Assembly (NCBI RefSeq): GCF_014197145.1 | Contig: NZ_JACIEZ010000001.1 | Span: 620,001-684,000, forward strand | Source: Gellertiella hungarica | GTDB taxonomy: Bacteria > Pseudomonadota > Alphaproteobacteria > Rhizobiales > Rhizobiaceae | DNA length: 64,000 bases | Direction: 5' to 3' | Shown: positions 8,026-20,556 of the stretch, one piece after another | Position numbering within the stretch: position 1 is the stretch's first letter | How the letters are laid out: every line of letters begins with the position of its first letter | The notes under the pieces: model-generated | What the model was told of the DNA's origin: nothing | What the model saw: only the letters and a program-made list of their open reading frames with translations | Databases searched by the model: none | Translations under genes and position numbers: made by a program

Positions 8026-9000
8026 TTATTCGGCAGCGATGGCAGCGGGCATGTGGCCCGCGAGGTAGCGCTCTGCCTCGAGCGCTGCCATGCAGCCCAT
8101 GCCTGCCGCCGTGATGGCCTGGCGGAAGATGTCGTCGGTCACGTCGCCGGCCGCAAAGACGCCCGGCACATCGGTGGCGGTGCTGTCTGGTGCGGTCCAG
8201 AGATAGCCGTTCGGCTTGTGCTTCAGCTTGTCCTTGAAAAGTTCGGTGGCCGGAGCATGGCCGATGGCCACGAAGACGCCGTCGATCGGCATTTCCGTGA
8301 TCGCGCCGGTGCGGGTGTCGCGCAGCTTCACGCCGGTGACATAGGGCGGCATCGGCGGCTTGGCCGGCTCCCCGGTATATTCGGCGATCTCGCTGTTCCA
8401 GAGCACGCGGACGTTCTCCTTGGCGAAGAGCCGCTCCTGCAGGATCTTCTCCGAGCGGAAGCTGTCACGCCGGTGAACGACCGTCACGGATTTCGCGATG
8501 TTAGACAGGTAGAGCGCTTCCTCGACCGCCGAATTGCCGCCACCGACCACGATCACGTCCTTGTTGCGGTAGAAGAAACCGTCGCAGGTGGCGCAGGCGG
8601 AGACGCCGAAGCCCTTGAAGACCTTCTCGCTGTCGATCTCCAGCCATTTGGCCTTCGCGCCGGTGGCAATGATCAGCGTGTCGGCGGTCCAGGTGGTTCC
8701 GCTGTCGGTGCGCGCGACGAAGGGCCGGCGCGCGAGATCGACCTCGGTCACGAGATCGTTGACGATTTCCGCGCCCACATGCTCGGCCTGTGCCAGCATG
8801 GCCTGCATGAGCTCGGGGCCCATGATCGGCTGCGCAAAGCCGGGATAGTTTTCCACATCAGTGGTAATCATCAGCTGGCCGCCCTGTTCCATGCCGGCGA
8901 TCAGGACCGGCTGCAGCATTGCGCGTGCGGCATAGATGGCTGCCGTGTACCCGGCAGGGCCGGAGCCGATGATCAAAACTTTGGTGTGGCGGGCAGTCAT
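8026..9000 (-). CDS. trxB: Thioredoxin-disulfide reductase
   Basis: A 324-residue cytoplasmic flavoenzyme that reduces thioredoxin with NADPH. The FAD-binding motif GSGPAG is at 12-17, the redox-active CATC disulfide at 136-139, and the NADPH-binding GGGNSA at 153-158. The length equals the low-molecular-weight bacterial type. The start at 9000 (MTARHTKV) has AAAGGA at good spacing; an upstream in-frame ATG at 9054 would add an unlikely N-terminal extension. It is followed by lsrB as a likely operon and is divergent from the Lrp gene, an arrangement also found in Sinorhizobium. Confidence 0.96.
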   Translation of the reverse strand: MTARHTKVLIIGSGPAGYTAAIYAARAMLQPVLIAGMEQGGQLMITTDVENYPGFAQPIMGPELMQAMLAQAEHVGAEIVNDLVTEVDLARRPFVARTDSGTTWTADTLIIATGAKAKWLEIDSEKVFKGFGVSACATCDGFFYRNKDVIVVGGGNSAVEEALYLSNIAKSVTVVHRRDSFRSEKILQERLFAKENVRVLWNSEIAEYTGEPAKPPMPPYVTGVKLRDTRTGAITEMPIDGVFVAIGHAPATELFKDKLKHKPNGYLWTAPDSTATDVPGVFAAGDVTDDIFRQAITAAGMGCMAALEAERYLAGHMPAAIAAE

Positions 9001-9232
9001 CTTCAGTCCTTTCAGTCCGCCGGAAACGGGCGGCAACATGCCGGCTTTGCGCACGGCCTTCCTTCATTCGCCATTTAGGAGTGCCGGCACCTTCAGTTCA
9101 AGGGGAGGCATGCGTTTCCAACAAGGCAAGTTTTTGTCGGGGAAACAATGATGCGGTATTCCGACACAATCTTGCGCCCTTCGCGCACTAGGGTAAAGAA
9201 TAATTACGAGGTAACAGGGAGAACCTATCCAA

Positions 9233-9700
9233 GTGTTGCGTGCAGAACTCGATGCCATCGACATCAAGATCCTACGGGAATTGCAGCGGGATGGCCGCAT
9301 GACCAATGTTGAGCTGGCAGACCGCGTCGGCATCTCCGCGCCGCCCTGCCTGAGGCGCGTGCGCAAGCTCGAGCAGGCCGGCGTGATCGAGGGCTATCAT
9401 GCGGCCCTGAACGGGCCGAAGCTGGGTCTCGATCTGGTGGCCTTCTGCATGGTGGGTCTCAAGCACCAGTCCGAGGCAAATCTGAAGGCCTTTGCTCAGT
9501 CGACCGCCGAATGGCCGCTGGTGCGCCAGGCCTGGATGGTGTCGGGCGACAGCGATTTCCTGCTTCACTGCGTGGCCGAGAACCTCACCCAGTTCCAGGA
9601 TTTCGTCATCGAAGTTCTGACCGCGAACGAACATGTGGATACGGTGCGCACCATGCTCACCATCCGGCAGGTCAAGAAGCTCGGTCTCGCCGAGGTCTGA
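9233..9700 (+). CDS. Lrp/AsnC-family transcriptional regulator
   Basis: A 155-residue regulator starting at GTG 9233, 11 bases after AGGGAG. The N-terminal helix-turn-helix is at about 12-55 (NVELADRVGISAPPCLRRV), followed by the RAM/AsnC ligand-binding domain with its beta-alpha-beta fold. Such proteins form octamers or dimers that sense amino acids. The inner segment KHQSEANLKAFAQ and the VSGDSDFLLHCVAE motif are typical of the family. It is divergent from trxB. The target is unknown; both neighbours and autoregulation are possible. Confidence 0.93.
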   Translation: MLRAELDAIDIKILRELQRDGRMTNVELADRVGISAPPCLRRVRKLEQAGVIEGYHAALNGPKLGLDLVAFCMVGLKHQSEANLKAFAQSTAEWPLVRQAWMVSGDSDFLLHCVAENLTQFQDFVIEVLTANEHVDTVRTMLTIRQVKKLGLAEV

Positions 9701-9790
9701 GTATCGTATATAAAAATCCACTAAATAAGTTTTGACAAAATAACGGCGGCATTTTCTCTGGACGGACCTTCATGCCGGGGTCTTCCGTCC

Positions 9791-11404
9791 ATGCCGTTTT
9801 CCGCAGGTTTCATCCTTGCCGTTCTTGCCGCCGCATTGGCCTCCATGGCCGCTCTTGCAGGCATGCCGGGCCGCGACATCGCCACGATGATGCTGCTGCC
9901 GGTCCTGATGGTGCTCATGCCCCTGGGGCTTCGCCTCCTGGGGCAGGCGGCAGGCAGGTTCGGCGCTGCTCTTTACGGCCTGTGGCTCGCCGCCTGGTTT
10001 GCCGGTTTCGTGACGGCGCTCGGATTGCGCCTGCGCTACGGCCTCGGGCCCATGGACGAGCGTGTCGTCCAGGCCCTTGCCGGCACCGATGGCAGGGAGG
10101 CACGGGAATATGCGCTCGAGCTTGCACCTCTGATAGGGCTTGTGGTGCTGGGCTGCGGCCTCGCGGGCATCTGGGGCGGTCGCTACGTGTGGCGCGTCCT
10201 TGCCCCGCTTCCGGGACCGGCCTTGCGGACGCGTCTTCTCCTCGGTCCGCTGCTTGCCATCCTGCCTCTCGCCCTTCATGGCAATGCGGTCGTCGAACGC
10301 TCGGACCCGCTGACGCTCGCGCGCGTGGTCGGCGACGAGGTTTTCAGCCATGCGACCGAAACCTCGGCCCTTCGCGCAGACAGACAGGAGGCGCAACGCC
10401 ATGTGGCCGAATGGCGACCAATCTACCGGGGCCCTCAGGAGCGCGTGGTCGTGCTCGTGATCGGAGAAAGCGCGAACCGGGCTAATTGGTCGCTCTATGG
10501 CTATCCGCGCCGGACCAATCCGCGGCTTGAAGCGCTTTCGGACGAGCTGCTGGTTTTCCGCGACGTGATTTCATCCTATGGCAGCACGGCGGTCGAACTG
10601 CCGCGCATGCTCACCCTTGCGGACCGCGAGGGCGAGCATGACTGGCGCCGTCAGCCGAGCGTGATCAATCTCGCGCGGCGGACAGGCTATCGCACCTGGT
10701 GGATCACCAACCAGAGCTTCGTGCTTGCGGCTGCTGCCTTCGGCCAGGATTGCGATCGTTTCGTCTCGGTCTACGAGGGCCGTTACGGCCGCCATGACAG
10801 GAGCCTCGACAGCAAGCTCATCCCGCCGCTCGAGGCGGCATTGGCCGATCCCGCCCCGCTGAAGTTCATTGTCCTCCACATGCTGGGCTCCCATCCCGAT
10901 TACGTCAGGCGCTACCCGCCGCTGTTCGACATCTTCGGCCACGAGCACGATGCGGTGGATGACATGCTGGCAAACCGTTGGTTCTGGGTACGGCAGAAGC
11001 GGAACGAGTACGACAATTCCATTCTCTTTACCGACTGGGTACTGGCATCGGCCATCGAAGCCCTGCGACAGGCACCGCAAGCGGAGGCCTCCCTTTTCTT
11101 CCTGTCCGATCATGGTCAGGACGTGGGCCACTTCACCAGCTCCTGGGGGCATCAGTTCCACTACGAGTCCGGCTTCACCATTCCTGCGCTTTTCTGGAAG
11201 AAGGGGCAGGTGCCGGACAGGAGCTTCGAGAGGCGGCCCTACCAGAGCGATCGTTTCGATACCACGCTTCTGTCCCTTCTGGGGATCCGCACGCTGAAGG
11301 ATGACCCCCGGTATGACCTGATGGGAGCGGCTTTCCGGCCCTGGCAGCGCAAGATCGACGGGGTCGATTATGTTCCCGGCGTTTCGAACGTTCCGGGAGG
11401 CTGA
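9791..11404 (+). CDS. Phosphoethanolamine transferase-like membrane protein
   Basis: A 537-residue inner-membrane enzyme. Roughly the first 190 residues contain four or five hydrophobic segments; the rest is a periplasmic sulfatase/alkaline-phosphatase-fold domain. The metal and substrate motifs of the EptA/CptA family are visible: GESANRANWSLYGYPR, a Ser/Thr-rich nucleophile region SSYGSTAVELPRML, and the late LSDHGQDVGH. Members transfer phosphoethanolamine to lipid A, LPS core or glycans. In rhizobia the real acceptor is uncertain, and phosphoglycerol transfer is also possible. The neighbour lpcC, an LPS-core mannosyltransferase gene, convergent 13 bases away, fits a role in envelope decoration. 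Confidence 0.85.
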   Translation: MPFSAGFILAVLAAALASMAALAGMPGRDIATMMLLPVLMVLMPLGLRLLGQAAGRFGAALYGLWLAAWFAGFVTALGLRLRYGLGPMDERVVQALAGTDGREAREYALELAPLIGLVVLGCGLAGIWGGRYVWRVLAPLPGPALRTRLLLGPLLAILPLALHGNAVVERSDPLTLARVVGDEVFSHATETSALRADRQEAQRHVAEWRPIYRGPQERVVVLVIGESANRANWSLYGYPRRTNPRLEALSDELLVFRDVISSYGSTAVELPRMLTLADREGEHDWRRQPSVINLARRTGYRTWWITNQSFVLAAAAFGQDCDRFVSVYEGRYGRHDRSLDSKLIPPLEAALADPAPLKFIVLHMLGSHPDYVRRYPPLFDIFGHEHDAVDDMLANRWFWVRQKRNEYDNSILFTDWVLASAIEALRQAPQAEASLFFLSDHGQDVGHFTSSWGHQFHYESGFTIPALFWKKGQVPDRSFERRPYQSDRFDTTLLSLLGIRTLKDDPRYDLMGAAFRPWQRKIDGVDYVPGVSNVPGG

Positions 11405-11417
11405 GGTCAGCCGGTCG

Positions 11418-12470
11418 TCACTCGTCCGTCAGCAGGCGGTCATAGATCTTCTTCAGGGCCAGCGCCTCGTTTTCCAGGGCGAAGGTGGCGCGCACATGGG
11501 TGAGGGCGGCTTCCGCCGTGCGGGCGGTCATGGCCGGATCGGCCAGGTAGGGCACAAGGGCTGCCTCCAGCGCCTCGTAATCACCCGCGGGAACCACCTG
11601 GCCCGTGGTGCCGGGCAGGATCATCTCCGCATAGGCGCCGGCAGTGCTCGCAACCACGGCCGTGCGCGATGCCATCGCTTCGAGCGGCGTCAGGCCGAAG
11701 CCCTCGTTGCGGGAGGGGGCGACATAGAGCGCGAGGCGGCGATACCAGACCTTCACATCCGGCACCTCTCCCAGAAAAAGGATGCGGTGGGAAAGGCCGG
11801 CCTCCCGAACCCGCCGCTTCAGCTCCTCGCCGAAGGCCGTGTGCTCGACGGTCACCCGCCCGCATATGACCGCGGTCCAGTCGGGATGGCGAGGCAGCAG
11901 CTCCACCATGGCCCGAACGAAAAGATCCGTGCCCTTCTGGTGCCGGATGCGGCCGAAGCAGCCTATGAGGTATTTTCCCGGCAGGCCGGCGCCCTCTATC
12001 GTGTCCTCCGCCGTTTCCGGCGGGTGGAAGACTGCGAGATCGACGCCATGGCGTATGACGGTGTAGGGCACCTTCAGGAAGGCGCCGGAGCCGGCGCTCG
12101 TCGCGACCACCGCATCCATCCGGCGGATCATCCATTTGGTGAACGGCTTGTGGTCGCGCTGGGCGGCGGAGGTGAAGAGCAGCTTCAGCCGCATGCCGAG
12201 AAGATATTTCAGGATGATTCCCGTCAGCATCTCGTTGTTGCGGCGCGCGTGCCAGACACGGGCGCTTGCGCCCCGGGGCTTTCGCCAGAGCTGCCAGAGA
12301 GATGCGAAGGAGATGGAGGGCAGGCCATCAGGCAGGCCCGGACCCAGCGTCGCCACCCGGTGTCCCAGCCGATGCTGCACGGGCACCAGCTGCACGATGG
12401 TCGACGTCACGCCGGACAGCCGGCGCTTGAAATTGGGCGCGATCACGAGAACATCACGGATGTCGACCAC
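11418..12470 (-). CDS. lpcC: LPS core mannosyltransferase, GT4 family
   Basis: A 350-residue retaining glycosyltransferase that, in rhizobia, adds mannose from GDP-mannose to the Kdo of the LPS inner core at the cytoplasmic face of the membrane. The GT-B donor-site pattern NEGFGLTPLEAM and the IRHQKGTDLF phosphate-binding segment are clear. The N-terminus (VIAPNFKRRLSGVTSTIVQL) matches my recollection of Rhizobium LpcC. I chose GTG at 12470 because GGGAG lies 6 bases upstream; a TTG at 12476 overlaps that site. It lies 30 bases downstream of greA on the same strand, the usual rhizobial order, so it may be cotranscribed. Confidence 0.9.
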   Translation of the reverse strand: MVDIRDVLVIAPNFKRRLSGVTSTIVQLVPVQHRLGHRVATLGPGLPDGLPSISFASLWQLWRKPRGASARVWHARRNNEMLTGIILKYLLGMRLKLLFTSAAQRDHKPFTKWMIRRMDAVVATSAGSGAFLKVPYTVIRHGVDLAVFHPPETAEDTIEGAGLPGKYLIGCFGRIRHQKGTDLFVRAMVELLPRHPDWTAVICGRVTVEHTAFGEELKRRVREAGLSHRILFLGEVPDVKVWYRRLALYVAPSRNEGFGLTPLEAMASRTAVVASTAGAYAEMILPGTTGQVVPAGDYEALEAALVPYLADPAMTARTAEAALTHVRATFALENEALALKKIYDRLLTDE

Positions 12471-12500
12471 GCCCAACTCCCTTTCTTCGGACGCCCGGGA

Positions 12501-12977
12501 TCAGCCCCAGGTGACCGCGAGGATCTCATAGGCGCGGGAGCCGCCGGGAGCGACGACTTCGATCGAATCGCCCACTTCCTTGCCGATCAGCGCACGGGCG
12601 ATGGGCGAGGAAATGGAAATGCGGCCGGCCTTCACGTCGGCTTCCTGGTCACCGACGATCTGGTAGACCTTCTCTTCTTCGGTGTCTTCATCCACGAGCT
12701 TGACGCGGGCACCGAACTTCACCTTGGAACCCGACATCTTCGACAGGTCGATCACTTCGGCACGTGCGATCAGGTCTTCGAGCTCGCCGATGCGGCCTTC
12801 GTTGTGGCTCTGGGCTTCCTTGGCCGCATGGTACTCCGCGTTTTCCGAGAGATCGCCATGGGCTCGCGCTTCGGAAATTGCCTCGATGATGCGCGGCCGC
12901 TCTTCCTGCTGGCGCCAGCGCAGCTCTTCCTGAAGCTTCGCAAAACCCGTCTGCGTCATCGGTACTTTTTCGACCAT
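12501..12977 (-). CDS. greA: Transcription elongation factor GreA
   Basis: A 158-residue protein, the exact usual length. It enters the RNA polymerase secondary channel and stimulates cleavage of backtracked transcripts. The N-terminal coiled coil carries the tip acidic pair in the conserved [14 protein letters not shown] segment, and the C-terminal FKBP-like domain ends [12 protein letters not shown]. The start at 12977 has two AAGGA boxes upstream. lpcC follows on the same strand. Confidence 0.97.
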   Translation of the reverse strand: MVEKVPMTQTGFAKLQEELRWRQQEERPRIIEAISEARAHGDLSENAEYHAAKEAQSHNEGRIGELEDLIARAEVIDLSKMSGSKVKFGARVKLVDEDTEEEKVYQIVGDQEADVKAGRISISSPIARALIGKEVGDSIEVVAPGGSRAYEILAVTWG

Positions 12978-13272
12978 TTCCTTGTCCTTCAGCTTTATGC
13001 CGCGGTCGCGCGGACACAAAAGAAAACAGGTCCCGAAGCGTTACCTCGGAACCATGCCATCGTCACGAAGCATGGCTTATAGCAGAAGCAGCAAATGAAT
13101 ATCCAGCAAATTTCAGGTTGCCCCCAGAACCCGGGTATCGCCCGCTTTGACAATCGGCAAGCCTGGGCTCAGAATGCCGCCTGCGCGAAGCGGCCGATGC
13201 ATGAGGGTATGCGGCCGCAGGGTAACCGGAAGCCGTTGGGGAACGGCATATCGTCGCGCGGGGGATGAGCCA

Positions 13273-13812
13273 ATGTGGAAGGCATTGAAGTATGCCGTGG
13301 CGCTGTTGTTCGTCGCGGCGGTGCTGGTAGTCGGATTTGCCTCGTTGCAGCCGGACACGTTCTCGGTTGTGCGCCAGACGACGATCCAGGCCACGCCGGA
13401 GGAGATTTATCCCCTGCTGGTGAATTTCCGCGAATGGGCGCGGTGGTCTCCGTGGGAGAAGCTCGACCCGAACCTGCAGAGGCAGTTTTCCGGGCCGGAG
13501 GAGGGCGTGGGGGCTGCCTATGCGTGGGAGGGCAACGACGATGTCGGTGCCGGCAGCATGGAGATCCGCGAGGCGGTTCCGTGGAGCAGGGTCTCCATCC
13601 GCCTGAAGTTCAAAAGGCCGATGGAGGCAGACAACACAATCGTGTTCATGCTGACGCCGCGGGATGGAGCCACCGACATCGAATGGGCCATGACCGGAAA
13701 CCAGCCGCTCGTGGGCAAGATTTTCGGCCTTTTCTTCAACATCGACCGGATCGTCGGACGCGACTTCGAGAAGGGGCTCGCCACCCTGAAGGCGGAAGCG
13801 GAAAAGTCCTAG
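13273..13812 (+). CDS. SRPBCC-fold protein with N-terminal membrane anchor
   Basis: A 179-residue protein. Residues 7-24 are hydrophobic (YAVALLFVAAVLVVGFAS), an anchor or uncleaved signal. The rest has the polyketide-cyclase/START-like pattern: TIQATPEEIYPLLVNFREW, WSPWEKLDP, then the strand-rich middle and a C-terminal long helix (DFEKGLATLKAEAEK). Such domains bind hydrophobic ligands. The start at 13273 has GGGGA upstream. It is a single-gene unit convergent with the AHSA1 genes. The ligand is unknown. Confidence 0.85.
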   Translation: MWKALKYAVALLFVAAVLVVGFASLQPDTFSVVRQTTIQATPEEIYPLLVNFREWARWSPWEKLDPNLQRQFSGPEEGVGAAYAWEGNDDVGAGSMEIREAVPWSRVSIRLKFKRPMEADNTIVFMLTPRDGATDIEWAMTGNQPLVGKIFGLFFNIDRIVGRDFEKGLATLKAEAEKS

Positions 13813-13820
13813 GCGAGGAC

Positions 13821-13841
13821 GGCGCGGGCTGCGACCGCGCC
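13821..13841. terminator. Hairpin between convergent SRPBCC genes
   Basis: GGCGCGG-N7-CCGCGCC lies in the 39-base gap between two convergent stop codons. It is terminator-like without a T-tract. Confidence 0.45.
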
Positions 13842-13851
13842 ATCTCTCGGG

Positions 13852-14316
13852 TCAGGTGCCACGCTCGGCGAGATAGGCATCCAGCCGGGCCAGCGTCTGC
13901 TGTCCGCCGGCCACCGCACCGTAGGATTTGGCCGTTTCCACGGCCTCAAGCGACGGGAATACCAGCCGCAGTGTCACGCGCGTGTGGCGTCCTTCCTCCT
14001 CGAAGGTGATCTCGCCGTGAAAATGGGCGGGCTCGGACAGTTCGCCGCCATGATCGTAGACGAGCCGCGCCGGCCGCTCGATCAGCCTGTAGCGGATCCA
14101 GTTCGGCCAAGCCTTTCCGTCGGGGCCATGCATGGTGTAGTGCCAAAGCCCGCCCACCGAAAAATCCATGGAATGGGTTTCGTTGCGGAAACCATCGGGC
14201 CCCCACCACTGGTCGATGTGTCTTGCGGTGCTGAACACCTCGAAGACGAGGTCACGCGGGGCGTTCACGACCCGGCTCACTTCCAGCGTGCGGGCGCGTT
14301 CATCGGCTTCTGTCAT
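13852..14316 (-). CDS. AHSA1/SRPBCC domain protein, second of a pair
   Basis: A 154-residue START-like protein. It shows the family pattern VVNAPRDLVFEVFSTARHIDQWWGPDGF followed by strands and a C-terminal helix, split here for brevity into its key WWGPDGF motif. The start at 14316 lies one base from the stop of the preceding paralogue, indicating translational coupling. It belongs to a three-gene ArsR-AHSA1-AHSA1 unit. Proteins of this set bind small hydrophobic ligands; the function is unproven. The two paralogues share WWGPDGF and the GGxWHxTM strand. Confidence 0.85.
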   Translation of the reverse strand: MTEADERARTLEVSRVVNAPRDLVFEVFSTARHIDQWWGPDGFRNETHSMDFSVGGLWHYTMHGPDGKAWPNWIRYRLIERPARLVYDHGGELSEPAHFHGEITFEEEGRHTRVTLRLVFPSLEAVETAKSYGAVAGGQQTLARLDAYLAERGT

Positions 14317-14317
14317 G

Positions 14318-14773
14318 CTAGTGTTCCCTGTGTTCGGCGAGCACGCGACCAAGCCGGTCGAAATTCTGCTCGTTGGCGGCGGCGATGAATTTCTTGAGTT
14401 CGAGATTTTCCCGGTTGCGCTCCATCGTCATCCGCCATGTCAGGCGTGCGTGTTCCTCGGCGGAGGCGAAGTGCATGTCCATGGTGAAGACATGCATGGG
14501 CTCATGGTGCAGGTAGAAGATGCGGGCACCGGGCTCGACGATCTCGAAGGTGCACCGGTTGTGAAAATCCGTGCCGTCGGAATTGGTCATGGTAATATGC
14601 CATTCGCCGCCGGGAACGAGATCGAAGCGGGTAATCCTGTTGGTGAAGCCATCGGGCCCCCACCAGCGCTCCAGAAGCGACGGCTCGGCAAAGGCGGCAT
14701 AGAGTTTCGATACCGAAACCGGGAAGACCCGGCTGGACAGGATTTCGATCCCGCCATCAATCCGCGTTGTCAT
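14318..14773 (-). CDS. AHSA1/SRPBCC domain protein, first of a pair
   Basis: A 151-residue START-like protein, paralogous to the next gene. Key motifs are LLERWWGPDGFTN and GGEWHITMTNSDG. The start at 14773 has GAGGA upstream and overlaps the end of the ArsR gene by 17 bases, so all three genes are coupled. The C-terminal segment ENLELKKFIAAANEQNFDRL is the long helix that closes the ligand cavity in this fold. Confidence 0.85.
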   Translation of the reverse strand: MTTRIDGGIEILSSRVFPVSVSKLYAAFAEPSLLERWWGPDGFTNRITRFDLVPGGEWHITMTNSDGTDFHNRCTFEIVEPGARIFYLHHEPMHVFTMDMHFASAEEHARLTWRMTMERNRENLELKKFIAAANEQNFDRLGRVLAEHREH

Positions 14774-15113
14774 CGGTCTTTTCCTCGTCATTCTGCAGGT
14801 GGTCTAGATAGGTCTGGAGCCGGTCGAACCGCTGCTCCCAGATCGTCCGGTATTCCGCCAGCCAGCCGTCCAGCGTGCGCAGGGGCTCCGTCTCCAGCCG
14901 GCAGGGCCGCCACTGCGCGGTCCGACCGCGGGAGATGAGGCCGGCGCGCTCCAGCACCTTCAGATGCTTGGAGATGGCCGGCAGGCTGATGTCGAAGGGT
15001 TCTGCCAGTTCGTTGACCGTTGCCTCGCCCTTCGAAAGCCGCGCCAGGATTGCCCGACGTGTCGGATCGGCCAGCGCGGCAAGCGTTTCGCTGAGAGGGT
15101 CGGAACCGTGCAT
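14757..15113 (-). CDS. ArsR-family regulator of the AHSA1 operon
   Basis: A 118-residue winged-helix repressor without metal-binding Cys pairs. The recognition region is FDISLPAISKHLKVLERAGL and the wing is GRTAQWRPCRL; this variety (with DPTRRAILARLSKGEATVNEL) is the one regularly found in front of SRPBCC genes. It leads the operon and probably represses it through repeats directly upstream of its start. The signal is unknown. Confidence 0.9.
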   Translation of the reverse strand: MHGSDPLSETLAALADPTRRAILARLSKGEATVNELAEPFDISLPAISKHLKVLERAGLISRGRTAQWRPCRLETEPLRTLDGWLAEYRTIWEQRFDRLQTYLDHLQNDEEKTDDNAD

Positions 15114-15117
15114 GATG

Positions 15118-15152
15118 AACCACTTGGTTAATTATCTAGATGGTTAAATAAA
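15118..15152. promoter_or_regulatory. Operator-like repeats upstream of the ArsR-AHSA1 operon
   Basis: On the minus strand two TTAACCA boxes start 16 bases apart and the second runs into a short dyad, AACCA-CT-TGGTT as read at 15118-15129. The AT-rich stretch abuts the ArsR start codon and is a likely autoregulatory site. Confidence 0.5.
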
Positions 15153-15257
15153 GCAGCGCGCTGCTGCCGTCAAGCGTCTCGTCGCACAGACGGACCATAT
15201 CGTTTCCCTGTCCTCGCGACTCATGAAGACCATCGGACGAGCCGGGAGCCGATATCT

Positions 15258-15290
15258 CAAAAAAATCCGCCACCCGGGTGGGTGGCGGAT
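15258..15290 (-). terminator. carB: Intrinsic terminator of carB
   Basis: On the minus strand ATCCGCCACCC pairs with GGGTGGCGGAT (11 bp) and is followed by seven T, 30 bases past the carB stop. Confidence 0.9.
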
Positions 15291-15319
15291 CGGGACGTTC
15301 GGGAGCGCGTCGGTGCGGA

Positions 15320-18802
<3,483 letters not shown>

Positions 18803-18986
18803 GGTGCGGTCCTGTCGTATCTTACGTTGCGCGAAAAACCGGCCAGGGTGGGAGGTCACCGGCCGGGTCTCGATGCTTATGCTGATTAAAGGCTAGACCG
18901 GGCTTATAGGCGAAGGTTCCGCCGAACGGAACCCTCTATTTTTCGCTTTTCGAAGAAACTGTGGATGCCCGTTGCTGCCATTGCTG

Positions 18987-19853
18987 TCAGCGTCCGCCGG
19001 AGGTGCCTGCACCCGTTTGCGGAAGGTCGCGAAGCTGGTCCTTGAGTGCCTGGGCCTGCGCCCGTGAAACCGGCACCGCAACGCCATCCGTGGCGATCAG
19101 CATCAGTCGCCCACCGTCGCGCAGGACGCTCGTCACCTGATCTGACGCAACCCAGTGCGATCGATGAACCTTGAGCCCCGGCGCGGGTCCCAGCTCGGCG
19201 AGTGCGTCGGCGAAGCGCAGCAGCACCAGTTCGTTGCCCGCCGTGGTCACGACGCGGGTGTAATGGTCTTCCGCTTCGAGCCGCACGAGCCGCCCCCGAT
19301 TCTCGGGCCGAAGCCGCTTCAGCAGAGGCACTGCCGCCGGCTGACCTGCGCCGGGTGGGGCCGGGGAGGGTTCCGGGCGCGCCGCTCCGATCGCCGGTTC
19401 CGGCTGGGGCGGCTCCTCCTGGTCGCGGCCAAGCGTCATGTAGGTCAGCAGGCAGAAGAGAAGGCTGAGGGGAAGGGTAACCAGCAGGTTCGACAGGAAG
19501 TGGCCCGGGTCCGGTCGGACCGGCAGCACCAGGCCATTCAACCATTCCACCTCCAGCGCGATCGGTAGAGCGGCGACGCCAGAGCCGATCATCATGCGGG
19601 TCAGTGGCGAGGAAACATAAGCGGCTAGAAGTCGCTCCGCGATCAGCGAGAGGCCGATGGCCGTTGCCCACGCAAAGGCGTGAACCGCAAGCCAGTAGCC
19701 GAAGCGCATCCAGGCATTCAGCCTGTCGAGCGTGCCGAAGGGGCCGGTCAGGGTGAAGAGGGACACGACGATTGCGAAGGTAACCCAGAGCCTGGGGGAT
19801 GCAATCAGTGCCTTCCATTCACGAAGCGTGGGTTGCCGACCGTTTCCGTTCAC
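18987..19853 (-). CDS. Membrane-bound LytTR-family regulator
   Basis: A 288-residue protein starting at GTG 19853 (AGAGG 6 bases before). Residues 20-150 contain about four transmembrane segments, followed by a Pro/Ala-rich linker (PQPEPAIGAARPEPSPAPP). The C-terminal LytTR DNA-binding domain (about 185-280) has the typical LVRLEAEDHYTRVVTTAGN and LKVHRSHWVASDQV segments. It therefore binds DNA while anchored in the inner membrane and lacks a receiver domain. It is divergent from the DUF2306 membrane gene 96 bases away; such pairs recur in proteobacteria, which suggests the regulator controls and perhaps senses through its partner. Confidence 0.9.
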   Translation of the reverse strand: MNGNGRQPTLREWKALIASPRLWVTFAIVVSLFTLTGPFGTLDRLNAWMRFGYWLAVHAFAWATAIGLSLIAERLLAAYVSSPLTRMMIGSGVAALPIALEVEWLNGLVLPVRPDPGHFLSNLLVTLPLSLLFCLLTYMTLGRDQEEPPQPEPAIGAARPEPSPAPPGAGQPAAVPLLKRLRPENRGRLVRLEAEDHYTRVVTTAGNELVLLRFADALAELGPAPGLKVHRSHWVASDQVTSVLRDGGRLMLIATDGVAVPVSRAQAQALKDQLRDLPQTGAGTSGGR

Positions 19854-19949
19854 GAATTGCCTCTGCCGCCTGGCGCAGTTTCAGTTGCCACAAAAACAGT
19901 CATCGCCGACACGGATCGAAAGATCAATCGTTCCCGGAGATGACCGTCG

Positions 19950-20438
19950 ATGACACTCGAACCGCTGCTTTCCGCCCCGCTGGCCGTCCAGCTGCATGTG
20001 GCCACTGTCCTGCCTGCAGCCGTGCTGGGGGCCTACCTGCTGGCAAGGCCCAAGGGGACTCCAAGGCACCGCTTCCTCGGGCGGATCTGGATGGTGTTGA
20101 TGGTTCTGACGTCCCTGTCGAGTTTCTTCATTCACACGATCCGTCTGGCCGGACCCTTCAGCCCCATCCATCTTCTCTCCCTGATGACCCTTGCGGGCTG
20201 CGTCCAGGCCATCCGCGCCGCCCGGCGCGGCGACATCCGCGCCCATCGTCGCGCCGTCACCTGGATGTATGCCGGGGGAATCGGCGTTGCGGGGCTCTTC
20301 ACGATGCTGCCTGGCCGCATCATGCATGCGGTGGTGTTCGAGGGCAGCAGCACGCTTGCCCTGGCCGCAGCGCTTGCCTTTCTGCTCGTCCTCTCGCTTG
20401 CAACGATGCGCATGCGCCCCCTGAAAACCGGAGGTTGA
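19950..20438 (+). CDS. DUF2306-type membrane protein
   Basis: A 162-residue inner-membrane protein with four hydrophobic segments. The family pattern is visible: LHVATVLPAAVLGAYLLARP, then KGTPRHRFLGRIW, FFIHTIR, and a pair of conserved His in RAHRRAVTWMYAG. Conserved His suggest possible heme or metal binding, but no function is established. It is paired with the divergent LytTR regulator. GGAG precedes the start at a slightly long distance. Confidence 0.8.
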   Translation: MTLEPLLSAPLAVQLHVATVLPAAVLGAYLLARPKGTPRHRFLGRIWMVLMVLTSLSSFFIHTIRLAGPFSPIHLLSLMTLAGCVQAIRAARRGDIRAHRRAVTWMYAGGIGVAGLFTMLPGRIMHAVVFEGSSTLALAAALAFLLVLSLATMRMRPLKTGG

Positions 20439-20556
20439 CTTCAAGACGTCTTGTCTTTTTGCACGCGCGCCCTGTTTACCGACTGACGTAATTCAATGTA
20501 AAAGTTGTGTTCTATAAGACAAAGGGCGCCCCGAAGTGCCCAAGGGAGACGTCAGC

